Below, piece by piece: positions 56,067 to 64,000 of a stretch of DNA of 64,000 nt. The translations under genes and the position numbers were made by a program. A model generated the notes under the pieces. The model saw only the letters and a list, made by a program, of their open reading frames with translations. It did no database searches and was not told the origin of the DNA. Position 1 is the first letter of the stretch; every line of letters starts with the position of its first letter. This DNA comes from Areca catechu (taxonomy: Eukaryota > Streptophyta > Magnoliopsida > Arecales > Arecaceae): contig CM038038.1 of the NCBI GenBank assembly GCA_021397845.1, forward strand, positions 60,010,748 through 60,074,747, given 5' to 3'.

Positions 56067-56560
56067 TCAAGAAATCCATGAATTGTCCGACTCTGGCAGG
56101 CCTTGCCATCGGACCAGGAAGCATTGATAACCGCAGCCCCGGGTCATAATGGCTTGATCGTCCAAGATACGCTCGATCCATTCTCCTCTCTCAAGCCAAT
56201 TAATTAGTGGACACTCTGGGTAAGGATCACTCATAATAGGAGGGGATAGGTCCAAAGGCCTCACTAGATATTGCTGCCGGGTCTCTGTACTCAACCAGGT
56301 CTGTAATATTGAAGGTAGAACTAATGCCTAAATCCGAAGGCAAGTCTAACACCTAGGCATTTGATCCAACCTTCTCTATCACTTTAAAAGGTCCGACTCT
56401 ACGAGCATGAAGCTTTCTTTAGGCCTAAGCCTAACCAAGATAGAATCCACTACATCAAATTCTTTGACCCTTCTTCGGGAATTAGCCAGTTGTTTTAAGA
56501 TTAGTGCGGGTGGTGAACATGCTAGGCATATGCAGACTCCTAACAAGATGATGCAAAGGA
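56067..56560 (-). pseudogene. pol: integrase C-terminus plus chromodomain
   Basis: On the minus strand a broken integrase tail (FDVVDSILVRLRPKES, then VLDLPSDLGIS in another frame) leads to an open segment 56294-56067. That segment encodes a chromodomain: ERILDDQAIMTRGCGYQCFL, then VRWQGLPESDNSWIS and a stop. The order of aromatic and WxGLP-type residues is that of chromovirus chromodomains, which are thought to guide integration into heterochromatin. The upstream pol is missing, so this is a remnant. Two or more frame breaks precede the chromodomain. Confidence 0.8.
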
Positions 56561-56610
56561 CTCAAACCTACACCTAATAGACTCGACTAAAGAGGTTTAT
56601 TAGGTCTTAA

Positions 56611-57917
56611 CTACAACTTAGGCATGGGGGCATGAGACGTGGTTGATGGATGACATGCAGAAGAAAATTTGCTAGTAACTCCTAATAGGTGCCAGAGGGT
56701 CTGCCAAAAGTAGGTAGCAAATGGGATGGGCTCTATGGATCCTTGCAACCTAGTAACCTTAACAAAATGTAACCTAATAGTTCTAGACACATGAGAAGAC
56801 TCAGGAAAGGGTAGGAAAATGGGTTCAGAATTAGTCTGGTAGGGTAGAGAAAAAGGTTTCGGGTTAGTTGGATAAAGTAGAATAAAAGAAGGCATGTCAG
56901 GGACTAATCCTAGACTAATGAGGCTAACCTTACGGGGTTGTGGTATATCTATGGGCAAGAAAAGGTCCATGCTGTGGAAGGATGGGTCAACAATTTCTGG
57001 GAAGAGATCTTCAATAGGAATGGCAGGAATGGATTCATCCTGAGGGCAATGGGTTAAGTAAGCCAAATCCTGAATAAAGTCTTCTTGTTCATGGAATTTA
57101 GGAATAGGCTCTACAATTAGATCATTTTCTAGTGTTTCCTCAAGTAAAATCCTAGTATCAGAGTTCTCTTCCTCTAATTATTCTTCCACTATAGCTTTAG
57201 GTTGGATGTGGTCAAGGTCAACTAGCTCTGGGTTGTTTTCTACCTGGGTATCTACTGGGTTTGCTAATTCTAGGTCTACTAAAGGTATCTCCTCTTCTCC
57301 TTCATACTCATCCACTAGGCTCGCATCAGCTTCATACACTTCCGCGTTAATATAAGCCTTGTCAATCTTAGGAATGGTTGGAGAAGGTCGGCTAGGGAAA
57401 AATTGGCTAGGTCCTGGTTTCTGATTATGGACACTAATCCTAGTAGGTTCAGGTTGCCTAAGGGATAGTGGCTCACTACTAGGCTCATATATAGGGGTAC
57501 TAATCCTATGGGGTTCAAGTTGACTAGGGGAAACCTGACTAGTACTAGGCTGATACTTACGGGTTATGGGTTCTCTGGGCTCATAGGACAAGGGTGCAGA
57601 TCTATGGGTCATAGGATTATAGGATCTGGGGTCATAGGATTTTGCATCAGCTCTATGATCAGGTTCTAAGGATGGATCATGGTATGGGGTCCTCCTAAGG
57701 TTGGGCTCCCTATATGGGTTAGGATATTGGGTTCTCCTAGGGTTGGACTCCCTTTATGGGTCAAAATATTGGGTGTTGGGTCTACTAGGCTCATGGGATA
57801 TGGGCTCATAGGTTCTAGAGTCATAGGATTTGGAGTCATAAGATCTATAGGCTGTGGATATACTAGGTTTATAGGGAATGGATGGATAGGATCTATGTTC
57901 CTAGGTTTTGGGTACAT
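56611..57917 (-). pseudogene. Pro/Ser-rich reading frames of the chromovirus derivative
   Basis: Three minus-strand segments (57917-57666, 57612-57178, 57066-56611) lie between leader and integrase tail. The first repeats PxPMxL and GSPTLG units, the second is rich in Pro, Ser and Glu with an acidic YEGEEEIPLVDLE, and the third has no recognisable domain. They stand where gag would be, but I see no gag domain or zinc knuckle. They could be a captured or fast-evolving ORF. Confidence 0.4.
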
Positions 57918-58254
57918 AGGGTAAAGGTGGCTCAGGTTTGGATCTAGTCTGGGTCCTACGGGTTTTCTCTAGGATTTCTAGTCGGTTGTCTAGAAGATCA
58001 AATCTATGGTTCATTTGGACCATGGATTGGGCTAGCTGCTCAGTAAAGGCTTTAATTTGGGCCTGAACCCCAGACTCCACTACTAGACTGGGCTGGATAT
58101 GAACTAACGGGCTCCTAATCTAGACTGGACATGGGCTGATGGCCTAATGGGCTCCTAATCTAGTGCTCATGCAAGCTTGATCAAACCGACTACAACTGAC
58201 TAGACCTACAGTCCAAAACTAAGGGCTCAATCAGAGTAGCAAGCTAGCCTATAG

Positions 58255-58650
58255 TAACCCTGTACTCAGCCAGGCAGGTGTAAGGGGAGTGTTAGGTCCC
58301 TGATTGCCAATCCTAGACACCAATCAGAGATTGGCCAGGTAGGTGGACCAGCACACAAGACCTTCGGGATTGAATCCCTAAACCACCGTTCTAGACACCG
58401 AGCACAAAGCACACACAGGTTAGCTTGACACAATGATCTGACCTTAGCCCGGACCCGACCAGTTGGTGTCCCTAGCCCACTAGGGCAAATTAAGTCTAGT
58501 TAATTTTAAATTAAGGCTTGTGACCGAATGCAAGGGATGTGGTTTTGGGCTAAGGAGAGGTGATCAAATCCTCCCCCCATCTGACAAAGCAAGAGTGCCC
58601 TTAAAAGTAGATTATGCAATGATGGCAAGCAAATGATGTAAATTTGGGTT
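58255..58650 (-). other. chromovirus copy of shared leader module
   Basis: On the minus strand, GGTGTCTAGAACGGTGG...CTACCTGGCCAAT then GGTGTCTAGGATTGG...CACCTGCCTGGC. The hairpin CCAAT/ATTGG is conserved. It lies about 380-780 nt downstream of the PBS. The homology with 63340-63720 and 48165-48340 covers the upstream AT-rich part as well. Confidence 0.75.
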
Positions 58651-59025
58651 AGATGTTTTGGTAGCTTTTATATATGTGATTTTTTTTAATTTTTTTTTCT
58701 TTGCAGAGATATGATTTGCAGAAAATGACCTAATATGCTAGAAACATACTAAAAATAAAAGATATGCAAAAAAATGCTAAACAAAATCCTAAAACTTCCA
58801 AACTTGTCTTGCTGAAAAAATAGAGCCGAAAATTTGCAGGCTGTATTTCGGCTTGACAAAAATTCACAGACCGAAATAAAATCTGAAAAGATTTTGAAAA
58901 ATACTTTGAATTATGATGAATTCAGAAAAATAGATTTTATAATTTTTGAAGTTCAGAAAAGGAAGAAATAACTAAATTAACAGAGCATATACAGACTGAA
59001 AAATTGTAGAAAACAAGCCCTAATC

Positions 59026-59040
59026 TAAGCTTTGATACCA
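59026..59040 (-). promoter_or_regulatory. Met-type primer binding site of chromovirus derivative
   Basis: TGGTATCAAAGC on the minus strand, two bases after the LTR end GCATCA; one mismatch to the canonical TGGTATCAGAGC. Confidence 0.85.
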
Positions 59041-59042
59041 GA

Positions 59043-60468
59043 TGATGCAGGACTAATATGCATACAATTCTTTTTGTATGTTTTATATGTGGAGTTAGGT
59101 GATTAATTCCTGAATTTTAGATAAAAATTAATTGTATGGAATTTTGTATGAATTTTTGAAGCCAAGCATGTAGATTAGAACCTAGAAAAGTACTAAAGAA
59201 GGATCGACGGGGCTGAGAAGCCTTGGTTAGGGCAAGTTCTCCTATAATATAAAGACTGGAGATAGAGGGGGTGTACCTGAAAATGTTTGAAGTGCCCGGT
59301 GAAGATCGCAGCAAAGGGATCTCTCATTCCTCGATGGATGCGGCCTGAAAAATCGAGCCAAAGACCCGCGGATACCCAGCTTTTTGCTCGGTGGTTCGAT
59401 TGAGGCTTGGCTTGAGTCGTTGGATTCGTAGGAACTCAGGGACCAACAAACGACCTGTTAGGGGTTAGAAAACTCAGAGAAAATCAAGAAAACAAAGAAA
59501 AATAGCAAAGAAAAGAAAGTTTTGGAGAGGGCTGGAAGGATGGTTGGCGGCAAGAAGATGGTTGCAAACACCGGGAAGAAGAACTCTCAAACCCCTTTAT
59601 GCACACAGCAGGGTAATCACATAAAACAATAAAATAACTCAAGGTTTATTTCATATCAAAAATCAATCCTCATACAAGAGACTAGGGTCCTTTAAATAGA
59701 CCCTTAGTCTTGGGCTCCAAGTAAGGACACATTAGTCTTTACGTAAGAATCATACTCCTACTCAAACCCTAGCTAGAAAATAAGGAAACATTAGGTAGAA
59801 AAAATCCCTAAAAATTCTCTTGACTTGGTCAACAATGTAAGGATGCATAGGGAGGCGTGTTGGGCTTCTAAGAGAAGCAAGAGGCTGGCCCAAAGGGGCT
59901 TGGGTGCATGGGCTTGAGCCTCTGGAAGCTGGGGTGGCCTGGTAGCCAGGTAGCAGGAATATTCCTTGGTATCTTGCTTCTTAGGGGCTTGGGCTTAGCA
60001 CCTAGGCTTGATTTCTTTGGGCTAGGATGTAGGTGGACCGCTGAAATCATGGATGCCGTGGTCTATAAATATATTCAGGCATCTGGAAGGGAATCTGGGC
60101 ATCTAGAGGGCATATGCAAGGAATCAGGATTTTTTGAATTTTCCTCCTGGGGTCTTCAAATCTTCAAGCTGGGTTGGACTTGGACTCAACTTCCATGTCT
60201 TCAATCAGGTTGGACTTGGTGTTCACTTTTATGTTGTGGTCTTGAGTTTTCAATATGCTTGGACAGGACTCAAAAAAATAAAATTAGCTCGACATGAGCT
60301 GACTAACACTTGACTGAACTAGCTCAACATGTGCTGACTAATACAGGACTCACATAAAACAACTCAGCTGGACTAAGCTTTATTACAGTGGACTCGAATG
60401 TCATTTAAGTGATCCACAGAGGGTTGAGAAGCCTCTGCCTTATTCTGGTGCCTCTGGTGTTCACACCA
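59043..60468 (-). repeat. 5' LTR of chromovirus derivative
   Basis: Partner of 54545-55968. The small frames in both LTRs (for example 55408-55734 and 59908-60297 on the plus strand) are shared only because the LTRs are duplicates. Confidence 0.9.
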
Positions 60469-61771
60469 CTAAACCAAGCGATTAAGTTAACTCCAAGAAA
60501 TTGGCAACTTTTACTTATACTTTTTCTATCTATTTTACACCTAGCAAAATCAGCATCTGAATAACCAATCAAATTAATAGATGAATCTCTAAAATAGCCT
60601 AAGCCAATATCAATTGTACCATATAAATATTTAAAATATGCACTTAACATCCAACAGATGAGATTCTTTTGGATCAGACAAATATCTAGCACACATATAA
60701 ATACTAAACATGATATCTGGTCTACTAGCAGTCAAATATAATAAAGATCCAATCATTTCTCTATATAATTTTTGATCAATAAATTTACCATGTTCATCTT
60801 TATTAAGTTTATAAGAGGGGCTCATAGATATACCTATTGATCTGGTAGTCTCCATACCAAACTTCTTTAAGATTTTTCTTATATACTTAGCTTGGTTGAT
60901 GAAGATTCCATCTTTGGTTTGCTTGATTTGGAGTCCAAGAAAAAAGTTGAGTTCTCCCATCATGCTCATTTCGAACTCTCCCTGCATAAGCTTGACAAAC
61001 TCTTGACAAAGAATATCATTAGTAGCATCAAATATAATGTCATCAACATAAATTTGTACTACTAGTAAATTATTATTTTTCTTCTTTGAAAAGATGTAGT
61101 GTCAACATAATCTCTAGAGAAATCATTTTCAATTAAGAATTTACTCAATCTTTCATACCATGCTCGAGGTGCTTGCTTTAAACCATAAAGTGCTTTGTAT
61201 AGTTTAAAAACATGATCAGGATGTGCATGATTTTTAAAACCAGATGGTTGTTCAACAAACACTTCTTCAGAAATAAAATCATTTAGAAAAGCACTTTTGA
61301 CATTCATTTGAAATAATTTGAAGTTTATGAAATAAGCAAATGCTAATATTAGTCTAATTACCTCAAGTCTAGCAATAGGAGCAAAGGTTTCATTAAAATC
61401 AATCTCTTCCTCCTGATTATAGCCTATGACAACTAGTCTAGATTTATTTCTAGTAACAATATCATTTTCATCAAGTTTGTTTCTGAAAACCCATTTTGTG
61501 CTAATAATTGAAACATTAGATGGTCTATCAACTAAAGTCCAAACATTATTTCTTTTGAATTGATTTAGTTCATCTTGCATTGCATTTATCCAATTAGGGT
61601 TTTTTTTAGCTTTTTCAATACATTTTGGTTCAATTTGAGAAACAAAAGCAATATAGTCACATTCATTTCTAATTGAAGATCTTGTTCTTAATCCTTTTGA
61701 TGGATCACCTAAGATTAACTCCTTAGGATGTCCATGAGCATACATCCACTCTTTGGGTAGATCAGATGCGT
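60469..61771 (-). pseudogene. pol: RT and partial RNase H of SIRE-like Copia
   Basis: On the minus strand: an acidic linker, then RT from NPNWINAMQDELNQF (about 61600) through KWVFRNKLDE and LYGLKQAPRAWYERL. A frameshift in an A/T run near 61065 follows, then YVDD (61039-61050, intact), MGELNFFLGLQIKQ, SLLYLTASRPDI and the start of RNase H (YSDADFARC) ending LIAWFSG at the chromovirus LTR. The RNase H C-terminal half is absent. The upstream end is cut at 61771 by another LTR. Confidence 0.9.
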
Positions 61772-62745
61772 TGATGTGGGTTGAATGACTTTTTCTCTTT
61801 CATACTTGTCTTAATCTTCTTCATTCTCTTAAGAAGGTTGACCAAGTCAAAGGAGGAAGGAAATCGATATCAAACAAGGATAACCTATTCCTACTCAGCT
61901 TGTGAACCTATTCCTACTCCACTTGTAATCCTTCTCCCTATCTAGCTCGTATTCCTATTCTAATAAGGAGACATCATGGGAACATTTTAAATACCCCACC
62001 CCTTCTCCTCTTGTACTATCTTTCTCATATGAATTAAATCTTTGATAAAATTTTGGTTTAAGAACTTGTGTTCTTGTGTTGGTGTTGGAGTTTTTGTGTT
62101 TCTTTGGTTACTGTGTGCCCTAAACTTCCTTGCTGCCCTAGCACCCTTCCACGCCCTAGCTTGCAGCCATCCAAGTCTTCACACACCCAAGAAGGAGTGC
62201 CCTAGCTGTCGTCCAAGCCAAAGAGCATCATCCTACTTCTAGCCACCAGCTTCAAACTTCTACCCTGATTTCAATTAAATCCTAGTTTCCTTTGCTTTTA
62301 TTACTTGCTATTTTGATTGACCCTGATGCTTGTACGATCCCCGAGGTGTTTCATCTCCCTAGAAGAGGCCTTCTTTGCCTCCAGGACCACCCCAAATCAG
62401 CCATCTAATCATGGAAATCGAGCTTCATCATCCAGACTCCAATCAGAGTGCTGTGTGACCTCTTCATCGGAAGTTCTTCAATTCACTGATTGGTAGCATC
62501 CGTCCCTTCTCTTAATCTCTAATTTGATGAAGAATAGCTATCCTAAATCGGTAGTTTCTCAACTCTTGGGTCCTGGCTACTTATTATTCTCCATGAGTTT
62601 TTGCGGGTATGTTAGTTTCTTACATTACTAGCCTTTATGCTGATTCTTTACTTAATCTTGAATATTAGCCACTGAAATAAAAATCTTAAAATCACAAAAA
62701 AATTAGTTTTATTTTTATGATCAGTCTTAGAGTCATCCTACATCA
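61772..62745 (+). repeat. LTR of the right-hand element
   Basis: The boundaries are set by the break in the SIRE pol frame on the left and by the CATCA plus PBS junction on the right. Small frames in it are not supported as genes. Confidence 0.7.
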
Positions 62746-62748
62746 GTT

Positions 62749-62764
62749 TGGTATTAGAGTAGGT
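62749..62764 (+). promoter_or_regulatory. Met-type primer binding site of the right-hand element
   Basis: TGGTATTAGAGTAGG differs from the canonical Met-initiator PBS by C-to-T type changes. Confidence 0.7.
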
Positions 62765-63339
62765 TTAGGATAGTTTTCATCTGAATTAGATTCATAAAAC
62801 CCTAATTTCTAAATTTTTGCATCCTGTCCACTGCATTAGGTGTCTGTTTTGCATCTAATTCTGACCATCTAGGAATTTTATTTTTTTATAAAATTTGCAT
62901 GAATTGTTCTATGTCGTGTCCTCTATTTTATCATAAATTTTAATTAATTTTATTGAAAACTTAAGTCTCTAAAATTTGGCATATTAAAAACCCTAACAAA
63001 ATCTTAAGATTTCTATAGCAGTCTAAATTCCTTAGGATTTGCATCATCATTTGATTTTTTCTTTGCATCAAACTTGGTAGAACTCATCAACACCATCCAT
63101 CCTCTATCCTAGAATTTGTTTGATTTTTTTCTATATCAAAATCTATGTCAAAATCTGTATCTTTTGAAATCTTAATTTTGATATTTCTGCACTTGACTCA
63201 ACCTAAGCTAATCAACTTCCACACACCCCAATCCCAAGCCCAATTTGATTGCTAACCTAATCAACTTAAACTTAACTTTCCACATCATAAAATACATAAA
63301 AAAAAGAATTATTTTTTTAATTATTTTAGATTGCATCGG
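62765..63339 (+). other. leader of the right-hand element, no gene seen
   Basis: AT-rich, with many AAATTTT-type words and no open frame of note. It lies between the PBS and the shared leader module. Confidence 0.5.
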
Positions 63340-63720
63340 GACCATCGTTTGCCATCATCTTTAACTTAATCTTAAGGGCAACTCAATATCTCAGATCAGG
63401 GCAGGATTTCATCACCTGTCCTAGGCCCAAAATAACTATCATCATACTAACCCAAGCCTAATTAAAATCAATTAGACCTAATTTTCCCTAGAGGGCTAGG
63501 TGACATCAACAGGTTGGGTCTGAGTTGTGTGGGCCAACTAGTGTATTTAATCTTGTGGCTATTATTGAAATATGGTGTCTAAGGCTGAGGGTCTAGAGTC
63601 AAACGACCTAAGTGGTGTTGTAGTTTTTAATTAGGTCCCTACGAAAGCAGGGGGGCCTCTCACACTCCCACCCTCTACCTGGACAGAGGAAGGATTAGCT
63701 ACTGGGTTAAGTGTAAGTTA
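63340..63720 (+). other. right-hand copy of shared leader module
   Basis: ATCGTTTGCCATCATC...CTTAAGGGCA...CCCTAGAGGGCTAGG...GGTGTCTAAGG...GGGGGGCCTC...CTACCTGG follows the same order as the minus strand of 58255-58650. The second GGTGTCTA box is not recognisable here, so this is the most degenerate of the four copies. Confidence 0.65.
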
Positions 63721-64000
63721 AGCTGACCCACCCAATTTTGGCTCTAGGTCTAGGAAACCCTAGACTAAGCTAACCCATTTCGCATGCTTGGCTGCATTAT
63801 CTCATCATAATTGTTTGATTGAGTGCATGACCACTAGACTAGGAATCCAATACCAGAATTCTAAACCCCAACCTAGCTCAACCATGGAACCTAGTCTAAA
63901 AGCCCTTATAAGAGCCATAAGGGAATAGATGAACCAGATGAACCTCAAATAGGACCTAATGAACCAATCAACTACCCAATTCCAAACCCAGCTTACCCAA
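63721..64000 (+). other. continuation of leader, possible gag start region
   Basis: Near 63890-64000 a readable stretch (frame of EPSLKALIRAI...MNQMNLK) could be the N-terminus of a gag-like protein, but it is interrupted and runs off the window. Confidence 0.25.

Larger units (their letters stand above)
54545..60468 (-). mobile_element. Chromovirus (Ty3/gypsy) deletion derivative
   Basis: LTRs of 1424 and 1426 bp (54545-55968, 59043-60468) start TGGTGTG and end GCATCA on the minus strand. A Met-type PBS (TGGTATCAAAGC) follows the right LTR. Only 3.07 kb lies between. It keeps a leader module, Pro-rich reading frames, the integrase C-terminal tail and a chromodomain, but no protease, RT, RNase H or integrase core. 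It sits inside the SIRE-like element without a clear target duplication. Confidence 0.88.
50944..61771 (-). mobile_element. SIRE-like Copia element on the minus strand, interrupted by a chromovirus
   Basis: From left: 3' LTR (50944-52488), PPT, env-like region (to 54544), chromovirus insertion (54545-60468), then RT/RNase H (60469-61771), cut on the right by another LTR element. RT text (MGELNFFLGLQIKQ, YVDD) and the env-like ORF downstream of pol fit the SIRE/Maximus lineage. The flanks of the chromovirus do not join cleanly: the rest of RNase H and the start of the env-like ORF are missing. Confidence 0.8.
61772..64000 (+). mobile_element. 5' end of another LTR element (LTR, PBS, leader), truncated by window
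   Basis: The LTR (61772-62745, 974 bp) opens TGATGTGGG and closes CTACATCA, giving a perfect TGATGT/ACATCA inverted end. A PBS-like TGGTATTAGAGTAGG follows at 62749. It interrupts the SIRE-like pol frame. The leader shares an extended module with the chromovirus derivative, so a related gypsy element is likely. Gag-pol lies beyond the window. TTTTAAATACC at about 61985 may be its TATA element. Confidence 0.72.

Overview
This is plant nuclear DNA made almost entirely of LTR retrotransposons, many nested inside one another. I see no complete host gene, no rRNA or tRNA gene, no CRISPR array and nothing bacterial. Several kinds of element occur together: GC-rich Tat/Retand-type Ty3/gypsy elements with an extra antisense gene, Copia elements of two lineages (one SIRE-like with an env-like region), a chromodomain-bearing chromovirus derivative, and a large non-coding LARD-type element. 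The mix fits a large monocot genome. A palm is my guess from sequence style, not something I can show.

Layout. 1-2114: 3' end of a SIRE-like Copia element (env-like ORF, polypurine tract, LTR start). 2115-25063: one Copia element with two ~2.36 kb LTRs; its 5' leader is split by a complete Tat-type gypsy element (4579-16834, perfect 5-bp target duplication GTCAC). The Copia leader resumes at 16840, a possible unrelated LTR fragment lies at 17995-19550, and Copia pol lies at 19991-22771. 25064-35553: a second Tat-type element on the minus strand. Its spliced antisense gene reads on the plus strand (25271-27405), followed by two satellite-like 3'UTR arrays, decayed pol and gag, and a 5' LTR. 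35554-36950: a low-copy stretch with no recognised TE. 36951-37745: fragment of a further Tat-type element (LTR end, PBS, gag start). 37746-43347 plus 50740-50943: another decayed Tat-type element, interrupted by a 7.4 kb LARD (43348-50739, minus strand). 50944-61771: a SIRE-like Copia element on the minus strand (3' LTR, env-like region, RT), interrupted by a chromovirus derivative (54545-60468). 61772-64000: LTR, PBS and leader of another element running off the window.

Relative ages follow from the nesting. The Tat element at 4579 is younger than the Copia it sits in, and that Copia is younger than its flanks. The LARD is younger than the gypsy element around it, and the chromovirus and the 61772 element are younger than the SIRE-like element they interrupt. 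All coding regions I could follow carry stops or frameshifts, so none looks autonomous now.

The most unusual material is in the non-coding leaders. (1) The Copia leader holds four consecutive hairpins (17465-17860). They share a ~19-nt palindromic cap, while their stem arms differ from one another and each pairs with itself. (2) Just upstream is a duplicated unit whose hairpins keep pairing through a compensatory change. (3) A bipartite leader module lies about 540-850 nt downstream of the PBS in four otherwise different elements. Together these suggest structured RNA, perhaps for genome dimerisation or packaging; that function is inference. The spliced antisense genes of the two Tat elements also share two intron positions.
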